From JAHBVL01 sp964461025 (GTDB lineage Bacteria; Chloroflexota; Chloroflexia; Thermomicrobiales; UBA6265): a stretch of DNA of 13,805 nucleotides. This document shows, piece after piece, positions 7,280 to 13,805 of this stretch. The notes under the pieces are model-generated. The model worked only from the letters and a program-made list of their open reading frames with translations. It was not told the DNA's origin and searched no databases. The stretch lies in NCBI GenBank assembly GCA_964461025.1, contig CAYWSE010000092.1, positions 1 through 13,805 on the forward strand, in the 5' to 3' direction. The position numbers and the translations under genes were made by a program. Each line of letters opens with the position of its first letter. Position 1 is the stretch's first letter.

Positions 7280-8278
7280 TTATTGTTGAGTTACAGTGAA
7301 GGTCGTCTGCTGGCCATACGAGAGATGCGGAACACCTGCAGAGTCAGGGAGCAAGCAGACGATGGCATACGATCCGGGGTTCAGATCGACGAGGGCGATC
7401 GATCCGGTCTCACCGGGGAGTAGCGTCAGCTGGCCGATTACAGAAATGCCCCCTGGAATCGTGCCATCGACTGAGCGCAACAGATCGGAGACCTGGGCTC
7501 CGCTCTCCAGTTTCAGCACCAGCATCTCATGCGCCTCGTTGCCGTCGTTCTGGCCATTGATGACCACGGCCGGTGCGGGGACGCGGGTTTCGTCGAGCGT
7601 GATCACGTATTCGGTCAGTGTCGCGGCAAGCGACTCGGCATCGCCGACGTCTGGCGTACCAAGGGGTGAAATGCGATGCGCTCGCCACGCGCCCTGACCA
7701 GCCGGGACCGGAGTGCCATTCGTTGCGGTGATGTCACGATAGAGAAACGTCCACTGCTCGAGCAGCATCTGGTTCCCGCGCACGACCGTGACATCGGCGC
7801 GAACGGTTTGTATTCCGTTCACCAGCACATTCTCAACGCTGATGATCCGCGTCGGCACGAGCGGACCTTCTGCAACGATTTCCTCGTACTCCTCGACAGA
7901 GAGTCGTTCGCCGCCGCCGTAGAGGTCGCCGCGATACTCAGCTGACGTCAATTCAGCCACAGCCACGGTGTTTCCGGACGAAATGCAGGCGGCGAGTGAG
8001 ACAGCGACCGCTTCGACTTCACTGACAATCTCGTCCGAAGCCTGGACCAGGGGTTCGGCCGTCGGCGTCGCGAGCGTCCCGGAGGGATCAGTACCATCTG
8101 AACGCTGGGTCGGTGTTGGCGGGGCAACCGTCGGCATCGGAGGGAACTCAGGAGTGAAAACGACGAGATTTGGCCGGCAGTCGCCGGTCGCAACATGCTT
8201 CGGCGTTTGCGCTCCAGCTTGCTGTGGTGACAACAGTGCAGCGAGAATGACTGTCGCTATGACGATTCCACGATTCAT
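7280..8278 (-). CDS. Secreted NTF2-like / cupredoxin-like protein (Gln variant)
   Basis: This 332-residue protein is a divergent paralogue of the gene just downstream. The start is the ATG at 8276-8278: it begins a clean signal peptide (residues 1-24, ending QAGAQ) and has GAGGG upstream, whereas the longer open frame to 8341 would put 21 non-signal residues in front. A Pro/Thr linker (about 40-78) is followed by an NTF2-like segment (about 80-205; SLAACISSG, GAWRAHRISP) and a cupredoxin-like segment (about 225-330). The ligand-like residues are His250 in NEAHEML, Cys308, His318 and Gln323, i.e. Cys-x9-His-x4-Gln. Gln replaces the Met of the paralogue, as Gln does in plant stellacyanins. Cys34 and Cys98 match Cys38 and Cys109 of the paralogue. 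The 201-bp gap to the next gene (7079-7279) is relatively AT-rich between 7195 and 7275 and shows no confident promoter. Function unknown; the architecture is clearer than the chemistry. Confidence 0.88.
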   Translation of the reverse strand: MNRGIVIATVILAALLSPQQAGAQTPKHVATGDCRPNLVVFTPEFPPMPTVAPPTPTQRSDGTDPSGTLATPTAEPLVQASDEIVSEVEAVAVSLAACISSGNTVAVAELTSAEYRGDLYGGGERLSVEEYEEIVAEGPLVPTRIISVENVLVNGIQTVRADVTVVRGNQMLLEQWTFLYRDITATNGTPVPAGQGAWRAHRISPLGTPDVGDAESLAATLTEYVITLDETRVPAPAVVINGQNDGNEAHEMLVLKLESGAQVSDLLRSVDGTIPGGISVIGQLTLLPGETGSIALVDLNPGSYAIVCLLPDSAGVPHLSYGQQTTFTVTQQ

Positions 8279-8301
8279 CCAGATCAACCCTCTTGACGTT
8301 T

Positions 8302-8361
8302 CGGCTAGCCGGAACCGGCTCTCGTACGTACAGTATGCCAAAGCACTCGGTCATTGTGACC
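8302..8361. promoter_or_regulatory. Palindrome cluster in the divergent intergenic region
   Basis: Four palindromes lie between the divergent starts at 8278 and 8417: CGGCTAGCCG (8302-8311), overlapping AGCCGGAACCGGCT (8307-8320), then GTACGTAC (8324-8331) and GGTCATTGTGACC (8349-8361). A minus-strand promoter-like pair overlaps the last two: GTCACA, a 17-base spacer, then CATACT (each 4 of 6 to consensus). Such clustering suits operator sites for a dimeric regulator, but no regulator gene is in the window. The palindromes are certain; regulation is inferred. Confidence 0.4.
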
Positions 8362-8416
8362 TTGCGCCTAGCTTCGCAGCGAAACGCGATCTCAGCAAGA
8401 ATCGCTGCTTCTCTTT

Positions 8417-8764
8417 ATGACGCGCGGAGATGCGGAATGGTCACGAGCGAACCGAGACATGCACGGTAGCGGCCACTCAGACGGAAGTCAGGATGAGAAG
8501 GAAGCGATCGAAGCGCTGACGCTGGTGGTCGCACATCTCGCCGCTCAGTTGACGATGACGCAGATCAGGCTGCGCGGTCTGGCGACCGCACTCCAAGCGA
8601 CCGGGATCGATCCGGCGGTCGTGCGAGGGCATGTCACGGAAATAGCCGACCGGGAGGCAGGTCATTACCTTACCGAGAATCTAGGAGAACGTCTCGCCGG
8701 CTTGATCGATATCGAACAGCTGACACGCGATATTGTGGAGTTCGTCAGCGCGGAAGAAACGTGA
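8417..8764 (+). CDS. Small helical hypothetical protein
   Basis: I do not recognise this 115-residue protein. It has a polar, charged N-terminus (1-30), a long amphipathic helix-like stretch (about 31-63) rich in Ala, Leu and Thr, and an acidic helical C-terminal half (about 64-112). It has no signal peptide, membrane segment or cysteine, so a soluble cytoplasmic location is likely. Neither the ATG at 8417 nor the in-frame ATG at 8459 (residue 15) has a convincing ribosome-binding site, so the start is uncertain. The membrane protein gene starts 27 bp downstream on the same strand, suggesting cotranscription. It is divergent from the secreted-protein gene across a palindrome-rich region. The tight spacing and lack of any longer competing frame support it being real. 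Confidence 0.65.
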   Translation: MTRGDAEWSRANRDMHGSGHSDGSQDEKEAIEALTLVVAHLAAQLTMTQIRLRGLATALQATGIDPAVVRGHVTEIADREAGHYLTENLGERLAGLIDIEQLTRDIVEFVSAEET

Positions 8765-8791
8765 CGTGGAGATCAGAAGAGGAACACGTAG

Positions 8792-9220
8792 ATGCAGATG
8801 AGTCCAGGCAGCATTCAGATGGGCCGACCTGAATGGTTCGCCGCTTACCGAATCCTGACGATCGTCACGGCCGCATTTGTGCTGGTGCAAGCGGTTCTCG
8901 CCAGTCAATGGTTGTTCAAGGGAGAAATCAAACTCCTGGACATTCATGAAATGATCGCCAACATCTTCTTTCTCGTGGTTGTGTTGCAGGCGGCATTGAC
9001 CGTTCTGATCAAATTTCCCGGCCGATGGGGTCGCCAGCTCGTGCTGCTGAACGGTTTGCTCGTGGTGCTGACGCTCGTTCAGACTGGATTGGGGTATTCG
9101 GGCCGGGACTCGGCGGATGCAAAGGCGTGGCATGTGCCGACTGGGGTGTTGCTCTTCGGGCTCGCCGTGGCGATTGCGGCAGTAGCGTCGCGACCAGTGA
9201 CAACCGAACGTCGCGATTAG
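8792..9220 (+). CDS. Four-helix integral membrane protein (DUF6220-like)
   Basis: The 142-residue protein has four predicted transmembrane helices at about 17-38, 52-73, 82-100 and 114-133, joined by short loops. His52 (DIHEM) opens helix 2 and His114 (AWHVP) opens helix 4. The size, helix count and histidine placement recall the uncharacterised DUF6220 family; I assign this from memory of the pattern, with moderate confidence. Two membrane histidines could bind haem, but there is no CxxCH motif and nothing proves it. The start is supported by AGAGG 9 bases before the ATG; a second in-frame ATG two codons later is possible. The TAG stop overlaps the TAA of the opposing GNAT gene (TTAG at 9217-9220), so the two genes end tail to tail with a 4-bp overlap. 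Confidence 0.85.
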   Translation: MQMSPGSIQMGRPEWFAAYRILTIVTAAFVLVQAVLASQWLFKGEIKLLDIHEMIANIFFLVVVLQAALTVLIKFPGRWGRQLVLLNGLLVVLTLVQTGLGYSGRDSADAKAWHVPTGVLLFGLAVAIAAVASRPVTTERRD

Positions 9221-9738
9221 CCATTCAGGGGCGGCGGATCGTCGTCGAGCAGGAGTTCCATGACGATAGTGTCGACCCAGGCGCCGTCGAGCACTCCCTG
9301 TTCGTGGAAGATGCCAACTTCTTGAAATCCATAACGTTTGTAGAGCCGCATTCCCGCTTCGTTGAATGGAAATGCCGCCAGCACCAGCTTGTGGTACCCG
9401 ATCGTGCGGGCCGTGGCGATGAGGTGTTCGAGAAGCAGCGAGCCGACGCCGCTCCCACGCACGTGACGACCGATATAGACTGAGAAATCTGCGACGAAGC
9501 GGTAGGCAGGGCGCGGATTGAACTGGTTGATTGATGCCCAGCCGGCGACGGCGCCATCCAGGTCAGCAACGATCACCGGCGTGCGGTCGGTTCGGGCGAG
9601 GAGCCATTGCCGACGATCCTCCACCGTTCTCGGTTCCGTCTCGAGCGTGGCGACGCGATCTTCGATGCCTTCGTTATAGATGACTGCAATCGCCGCCGCA
9701 TCGTCAGTCGACGCTGGTCGGATTGAAATGCTCTTCAT
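9217..9738 (-). CDS. GNAT N-acetyltransferase (phosphinothricin acetyltransferase-like)
   Basis: This 173-residue protein fits the Pat/YncA-type GNAT family, which transfers acetyl from acetyl-CoA to an amine of a small substrate such as phosphinothricin or methionine sulfoximine. The acetyl-CoA pyrophosphate loop (R/Q-x-x-G-x-G/A) is visible as R94-G-S-G-V-G99 in RHVRGSGVGS. Family features include VIYNEGI (19-25), TLETEPRT (31-38), SVYIG (86-90), FNEAGMRLYKRYGF (125-138) and DGAWVDTIVMEL near the end. It is cytoplasmic, with no signal peptide. No strong ribosome-binding site precedes the ATG, but the N-terminal sequence ISIRPAST is a normal family start. It converges with the membrane protein gene, and 196 bp separate its start from the divergent S9-like gene. 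The substrate cannot be named; resistance and general detoxification are both possible. Confidence 0.9.
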   Translation of the reverse strand: MKSISIRPASTDDAAAIAVIYNEGIEDRVATLETEPRTVEDRRQWLLARTDRTPVIVADLDGAVAGWASINQFNPRPAYRFVADFSVYIGRHVRGSGVGSLLLEHLIATARTIGYHKLVLAAFPFNEAGMRLYKRYGFQEVGIFHEQGVLDGAWVDTIVMELLLDDDPPPLNG

Positions 9739-9832
9739 GGCCGGCGTCGCGCCCCTCTTCTAGCCCTCTGTGTGCTGCTCGGCATCATGCAGGATCATAT
9801 CGTTCATCGAGGGCGAACGACGTGAGATACTC

Positions 9833-9860
9833 TGGCCACTTCATCGTGGAGCGCTATAGT
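9833..9860 (+). promoter_or_regulatory. Candidate sigma-70-type promoter for the S9-like gene
   Basis: TGGCCA (9833-9838, 4 of 6 to TTGACA), a 16-base spacer and TATAGT (9855-9860, 5 of 6 to TATAAT) lie about 75 bases before the ATG at 9935. The gene is the first on its strand here, so a promoter is expected in this gap. Confidence 0.4.
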
Positions 9861-9934
9861 TACCCGCTGGATGCGTGCTGACGAATGTGCTCGCTCCGAG
9901 CTAGCGACTCCCGAAGACAAGACAGGGACAGTGA

Positions 9935-12142
9935 ATGAGCACACAGAAGGGCAAAGTGGCTGAGCGCGTCGACGACGTCGTTCAGGCGGAGGATATTGCG
10001 GCGTCGCTGGACGAGGCGGCGGAGCGAGCAGTCGAAGAAAGCCGTGAGTCGGAGACCACGCCGGAGCTCGTCGACGACGCATTGGATGCCGCGGCGATGG
10101 TCGCGGAGGGCGGTCCGGTGGCCGAAGCACCAGATGAGGCAAGTGACGCTCCGGCAGAACATGACGATTCAGGGACGGAATCCAGGGACAATCAATCTGA
10201 AAGCGACGACGCAGGCGCACTGGCGGGTGATGCCGAAACGGGAGCTTCAAGCGCCGAACCAGCGGAGGAAGTCGCCGCGGAATCGCTCGCAGTGGCCGCC
10301 TTAAGGTACGGATGGGCACCCGTCGCCGATCCACCGGAACTGGGACCTGGCAACCCATCTCCAGATGGAACCTCACTGGCATTTCTGCAAACAGAGCCAT
10401 CTGGGGAAACGCGACTCTGGTTTTATGGAATAGACAATGAGAGTCGCCGCTCGATGGCTCTGCCGTTCGTACCGGTGGTCGAAGACGATGGACCGCAGTG
10501 GTCGCCAGACGGAGCATGGCTGGCGATGAGCGGCAGCAGCTACGCTGGTGGGCCAACCGCGATCTGGCTCGTGCCGGTCGATGGCGGCGACTGTGTGGCC
10601 GTGGCCAATCACAGCGCCATCGACCGGCAGCCTCGTTGGTCGCCGGACGGGTCGCTGATCGCGTTTGTCTCCCAGCGCGATGGCCGGGATTCGATCTGTG
10701 TGGCGCTGCCCTCCAGCGACGGACCAGTCATTCATCTGACTTGGGGGCCACCGGGGCAGAACGATCGGGAGCCAACCTGGTCGGACGACAGTACGAAAGT
10801 CGCGTTTCTCCGGCAGTTCATCGAAGGCGAGGCATCCGGCGACCATGTCTGGACGGTGTCGATCGCCGATGGCGAGACGAAGCAGGCGACGAAGAAAGTC
10901 GCCAACCGGCACGCGCTTCGGTGGAATCCGGGCAAGTCGCAGGTTGGGTTTATTACCGACGAGGGTGAGTGGCTGAATGTCGGCGTTGTCAATCCGGACA
11001 ACTCGGCCGGGTGGAATCTGGCCAGCGAAGCAGGCGACAAAGACGATCCGCGATACAACAAAGATGGATCTCGGATGCTCTATACCCGCGGTCTGAAGGG
11101 CGAGGTTCGGCTCGGTGAGCGGGCCACGAGCGGCGCCAGCGCCGAGCTGATCGATCCGGGCATGGGTGTTGCCAGCGCACCACGCTGGCTGCCCGGAAAG
11201 CGCGTGGTCTATCGATTCGCGCCTGCGACGGGTGCAGCTCACTTCATCGTTCAGGACGCCAAGAAGGATGTCGAGCGGACCATTCTCCCGGCGCCGATCG
11301 CCTGGGATGCGGGACGACCGCTGATTCTGCCAACCTTCATCGAATTCGAGATCTCCGGCGGCGCGAAGCTTGGGGGGCTCCTCTATCGTGACCCGGCGGC
11401 GGACGGGATCACACCAGGCGTGCTGGTCCTCGGCGCCGATCCGAGCCGGAGAACAGACGCGTCGTTTCGGCCGCTCGAACAAGCGCTGGCGGCGGCCGGA
11501 TTTGCGGTGTTTGCGCCAACCCTGCCGGGATCACCAGGGCTGGGCAAGAAGATCCAGCAGTCGCTGCGAAGCGCGACATCGGCAGAGGCGGAAACGTTGA
11601 CGGTGCTCGATGTGCTGCGCGCCATGCGAGAACTCGAGATGATCGATTCAGAACGAGTGGCGATCGTCGGCTCAGGATATGGCGGCGCCCTGGCGCTTGT
11701 TGCGGCGGGCTCACGGCCAGACATCGCACCGGCTGTGGTGGCGATCGATCCAATCGCAGACTGGGACGACGAATTCGATCAGGGCACAACCGAATGGCGG
11801 AACTGGCAATCCAGGCATTTCGGTTTGCCGACGCTGCAGCGCGGCCGGCATGCCCTGAGGACGCCTTCGACATACATTGGTGTGGTGGAGGCTCCGTTGC
11901 TCGTCGTGAGAACCGACAATGCGACCGAGGGCCGGGCGAGGCAGGTCGAGAATCTTGTTGGCATCATGCAGGAACTCGATGTCGCGCACACCTATGATGT
12001 TCTGACTGGGAATTCCACCTGGGAAACCGGCGACCGCGTAGCCGGCTTCCTGCGCGATCAATTCGGTCCGAACCGGGTGCCGGTGGCTGATGCGCCAGTG
12101 GTTGAGGAACCGGTCGAATCCGATCGCGCTGAGGACATCTAG
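9935..12142 (+). CDS. S9-like beta-propeller / alpha-beta-hydrolase protein, probable pseudo-enzyme
   Basis: The 735-residue protein has three parts. Residues 1-115 are acidic, Ala/Glu/Asp-rich and probably disordered, with no signal peptide. Residues about 135-430 hold seven spaced WSPDG-like (PD40/TolB) repeats, near 141, 189, 235, 282, 330, 374 and 418, suggesting a seven-bladed propeller. Residues about 465-712 resemble the alpha/beta-hydrolase domain of prolyl oligopeptidases (family S9). The nucleophile elbow, normally G-x-S-x-G-G, reads G579-S-G-Y-G-G584, so Gly581 (codon GGA) stands at the catalytic Ser position. The C-terminal segment where the catalytic His is expected (LTGNSTWETGDRV, 690-702) has no His, and the Asp region (RTDNATEGRARQ) is unusual. 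It is therefore probably not a peptidase and may bind peptides or act as a scaffold. The start has AGGGA about 7 bases upstream. It is monocistronic in this view. Confidence 0.88.
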   Translation: MSTQKGKVAERVDDVVQAEDIAASLDEAAERAVEESRESETTPELVDDALDAAAMVAEGGPVAEAPDEASDAPAEHDDSGTESRDNQSESDDAGALAGDAETGASSAEPAEEVAAESLAVAALRYGWAPVADPPELGPGNPSPDGTSLAFLQTEPSGETRLWFYGIDNESRRSMALPFVPVVEDDGPQWSPDGAWLAMSGSSYAGGPTAIWLVPVDGGDCVAVANHSAIDRQPRWSPDGSLIAFVSQRDGRDSICVALPSSDGPVIHLTWGPPGQNDREPTWSDDSTKVAFLRQFIEGEASGDHVWTVSIADGETKQATKKVANRHALRWNPGKSQVGFITDEGEWLNVGVVNPDNSAGWNLASEAGDKDDPRYNKDGSRMLYTRGLKGEVRLGERATSGASAELIDPGMGVASAPRWLPGKRVVYRFAPATGAAHFIVQDAKKDVERTILPAPIAWDAGRPLILPTFIEFEISGGAKLGGLLYRDPAADGITPGVLVLGADPSRRTDASFRPLEQALAAAGFAVFAPTLPGSPGLGKKIQQSLRSATSAEAETLTVLDVLRAMRELEMIDSERVAIVGSGYGGALALVAAGSRPDIAPAVVAIDPIADWDDEFDQGTTEWRNWQSRHFGLPTLQRGRHALRTPSTYIGVVEAPLLVVRTDNATEGRARQVENLVGIMQELDVAHTYDVLTGNSTWETGDRVAGFLRDQFGPNRVPVADAPVVEEPVESDRAEDI

Positions 12143-12164
12143 CGGCGACAGAAGAGACGCACGG

Positions 12165-12202
12165 AGCGACCGGCGAGCGGATGCATCCACTCCCCGGTCG
12201 CT
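12165..12202. terminator. Near-palindromic hairpin after the S9-like gene
   Basis: AGCGACCGG (12165-12173) pairs with CCGGTCGCT (12194-12202). Inside, GAG pairs with CTC and GGATGCATCC (12179-12188) is itself a palindrome, so 16 of 19 or more positions can pair. It begins 23 bases past the stop codon at 12142, a good place for a terminator, but no T-tract follows on either strand. A bidirectional terminator or a protein-binding palindrome are both possible. Confidence 0.5.
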
Positions 12203-12240
12203 GCCATTCTCGGTGATGAATCCTACAGGAACTCCGTCCC

Positions 12241-12347
12241 CTGACATTGCCTGAGCGGTTCGAGCAAGTGGTCGGAGAGATGCCGCTGCGGCGGGAGATC
12301 CTTCGGCTGCACTCCGCCGGCGGTTCGTTTCGCTCAGGATGACGGCA
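12241..12347. repeat. Candidate REP-like intergenic repeat
   Basis: CCTGAGCG (12250-12257) and CGCTCAGG (12331-12338) form the outer arms. On the plus strand, GAGATCCTTCGGC (12295-12307) and CGCTCAGGATGACGG (12331-12345) bracket a GC-rich centre. Read on the minus strand this matches, from memory, a dispersed intergenic motif of the form GTCATCCTGAGCG...GAAGGATCTC seen in many Chloroflexota and other genomes. Only one copy is in the window, so its dispersed nature cannot be confirmed here. It lies between the ends of two convergent genes, a typical place for such repeats. Confidence 0.45.
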
Positions 12348-12397
12348 CATGTTTTCACGACGCCGGGGCAGACGAGCGGAGAGGATGCCTTATGCGC

Positions 12398-13657
12398 TCA
12401 GGCGACGCGGCCGAACCGGGCGGGGTCGAATGGCCGGAGGACCTCGGGCGATTTTCCGGTGGTCATCAACTCGGCCAATGCTTCCGCGGTGGACGGGGAA
12501 AGCGAAAGACCGAGCATACCGTGACCCGTGGCGATGCCGAGGTTTCGATATCCCGGCATCCACCCAATGATCGGCAAACCGTCGGCCGAGAGCGGGCGCA
12601 ATCCACTGCTGATCGTGGGAATTCGCAGATCGGTGGGCCAGTCACGGATCGTTCGGGCGGTGCTGCGGACGATCGCTTCGACCCGCTCCGGCCGGATGCG
12701 TTCGTTGATCCCGGAAAGCTCCATGGTCCCGGCAAGCCGGGTCATGCCGTCGAACGGAGAAATCGCGTGACTGCCATAGTCGACGTGCAGCTGATTGCGG
12801 AGTTCCACGGGAGCCGGGAAATAGTCCAGAGAGTATCCCTTGCCGGGTTGGACAGGTACGCGACGGCTGGCCAGCTTCGCCAGCTGAGGTGACCACGATC
12901 CGGCCGCAATGACCACGGCGTCGGTTTCGAGCCTTCCGCCCTTGAATCGCACGTCGGTGACTTGATCGTCGCTGAAATCGAACCCGGTCACTTCGACTTT
13001 GCTGCGAATGTCGACGCCCTTGTCCGGCAGCCAAGCCGCGAGGCCCGCGGTGAGCGTATCGGGGCGGACCAGTTTGTCCTCCTCGACGAGATAGCCGCCG
13101 ATGATTTGGTCCGACAGCGCCGGCTCGATTGCGCGGAGGTCGTCGCCCATGAGCGGCGCGGAGACATCGAGCGATTCGCTCTTCAGGTAGTCCTCCGCAT
13201 GGCGAAAGGATTTCTCCAGGCGGGCGGGGTCCTCGTAGACGTGCAGCGTACCGCGGGCGTGTTGTTCGAATTCGACACCGCTATCCCGAATCGCATCGAG
13301 CTGGGCGAGGGTGTCGCGGCCAAGCGTCTGCATTGCTTCCGACCCGGCGTCGTAGCACTGCTGGTTGCAGTTTCGCCAAAAGACATAGAGGAATCGGGCC
13401 AGATCGGGGCTGGGACGTGGCTGGATGTAGAGCGGGCTATCGGAATGGCGCATCCATTCGAGCGACTGTTTGACAAGCCCGGGAGCGGGGACGGGATCGC
13501 CGTGAGTCGGGCAGATGCGACCGGCGTTGACGCGAGACGCGCCGTAGCCTGGCGACCGGGCTTCGAGCACGGTGACGCGCCAGCCGCGTCGCTCCAGCGA
13601 CCAGGCGAGGGTGAGCCCGACGACTCCGGCGCCGATCACGACAACTCGTTCTGCCAT
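12398..13657 (-). CDS. dadA: D-amino-acid dehydrogenase-like flavoprotein (DadA family)
   Basis: This 419-residue FAD enzyme of the DAO superfamily probably oxidises D-amino acids to 2-oxo acids and ammonia, passing electrons to the respiratory chain rather than to oxygen if it is a true DadA. The FAD-binding GxGxxG (VVIGAGVVG, 6-14) and acidic LEA (31-33) begin the protein. DadA-type features follow: NAGRICPTHGDPVPAPG (44-60), SPLYIQPRP (74-82), AAGSWSP (251-257), SGLRPLSADGLPIIG (351-365) and ATGHGMLGLSLSP (377-389). The length fits DadA (about 430). The ATG at 13655-13657 is chosen because AGAGG lies 8 bases upstream and the FAD motif follows at once; the open frame to 13759 would add 34 Arg-rich residues unlike the family. 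Other DAO enzymes (glycine oxidase, other amine oxidoreductases) remain possible. No dadX racemase is adjacent. Confidence 0.88.
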   Translation of the reverse strand: MAERVVVIGAGVVGLTLAWSLERRGWRVTVLEARSPGYGASRVNAGRICPTHGDPVPAPGLVKQSLEWMRHSDSPLYIQPRPSPDLARFLYVFWRNCNQQCYDAGSEAMQTLGRDTLAQLDAIRDSGVEFEQHARGTLHVYEDPARLEKSFRHAEDYLKSESLDVSAPLMGDDLRAIEPALSDQIIGGYLVEEDKLVRPDTLTAGLAAWLPDKGVDIRSKVEVTGFDFSDDQVTDVRFKGGRLETDAVVIAAGSWSPQLAKLASRRVPVQPGKGYSLDYFPAPVELRNQLHVDYGSHAISPFDGMTRLAGTMELSGINERIRPERVEAIVRSTARTIRDWPTDLRIPTISSGLRPLSADGLPIIGWMPGYRNLGIATGHGMLGLSLSPSTAEALAELMTTGKSPEVLRPFDPARFGRVA

Positions 13658-13750
13658 GTCCCATTCCTCTCCGTTCGCCGGGCGATGTGCCGCGTTTCGG
13701 AAGTATCGCCGGATTGAGCGGCGGAGGGAAGAACGCCGTCTCGGTGGCGT

Positions 13751-13805
13751 TTGGCGCACCGCTGTGCGCGGCTACGATGGGCGGATTGGTTGCGGAAGGG
13801 GAGCG
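13751..13805 (+). promoter_or_regulatory. Candidate promoter and ribosome-binding site at the right edge
   Basis: TTGGCG (13751-13756), a 16-base spacer and TACGAT (13773-13778) resemble a promoter, each hexamer matching 4 of 6. A purine-rich GGAAGGGGAG (13794-13803) ends the window like a Shine-Dalgarno sequence. Together they suggest a plus-strand gene, divergent from the flavoprotein gene, starting just beyond position 13805. Confidence 0.3.

Noticed and set aside
4101..8278. Reading the solute-binding protein and the cupredoxin-like pair as a proven metal-uptake operon
   Set aside because: No transporter membrane or ATPase genes, a hairpin between the genes, and no ligand evidence; kept only as a speculative finding.
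8279..8341. Upstream extension of the Gln-variant protein to 8341
   Set aside because: The extra 21 residues would precede the signal peptide; the ATG at 8276-8278 has a ribosome-binding site and gives a normal Sec signal.
10373..11482. 369-codon minus-strand open frame inside the S9-like gene
   Set aside because: Arg/Pro-rich shadow of the propeller region; the plus-strand frame has regular WSPDG-type repeats and explains the DNA.
13658..13759. Upstream extension of the DadA-like protein by 34 Arg-rich residues
   Set aside because: Family members begin directly with the FAD-binding strand, and the ATG at 13655-13657 has AGAGG at good spacing.

Overview
The window is 13.8 kb of moderately GC-rich bacterial DNA carrying ten clear genes on both strands. 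A Tat-exported solute-binding protein, secreted proteins with Pro/Thr/Ser/Ala linkers, and a membrane-anchored protein with a long Ser/Pro/Thr tail suggest a Chloroflexota (Thermomicrobia-like) chromosome. That placement is inference from protein style; no rRNA or marker gene is present. No phage, transposase, CRISPR array, tRNA or rRNA was seen.

Layout. Positions 1-153 are a long perfect inverted repeat (54-bp arms) that may continue past the left edge. From 278 to 8278 all genes lie on the minus strand. In transcription order they are: a secreted NTF2-like plus cupredoxin-like protein (7280-8278), a paralogue with the same architecture (6035-7078), a Tat-exported family 5 ABC solute-binding protein (4101-5954), a membrane-anchored protein (3202-3954), malate synthase A (1501-3081) and mannonate dehydratase (278-1375). 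GC-rich hairpins follow three of them. A palindrome-rich divergent region (8279-8416) separates this block from two plus-strand genes, a small helical protein and a four-helix membrane protein. The second of these ends in a 4-bp tail-to-tail overlap with a minus-strand GNAT acetyltransferase. A 735-residue cytoplasmic beta-propeller/alpha-beta-hydrolase protein of the S9 type follows on the plus strand. After an intergenic region with a near-palindrome and a REP-like repeat comes a minus-strand D-amino-acid dehydrogenase-like flavoprotein. The last bases look like the promoter and ribosome-binding site of a plus-strand gene starting just outside.

How the genes relate. Malate synthase (glyoxylate use) and mannonate dehydratase (hexuronate breakdown) are central-carbon enzymes lying side by side, with no isocitrate lyase or other hexuronate genes in view. 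The solute-binding protein has no permease or ATPase beside it. The most unusual material is the tandem pair of secreted proteins: they conserve a His...Cys-x9-His-x4-(Met or Gln) pattern resembling blue-copper ligands, with Met in one and Gln in the other. The second is the S9-like protein, whose nucleophile elbow has Gly where Ser is expected and which lacks the usual C-terminal His, so it is probably a pseudo-enzyme. No complete new multi-gene system can be proven from this window.
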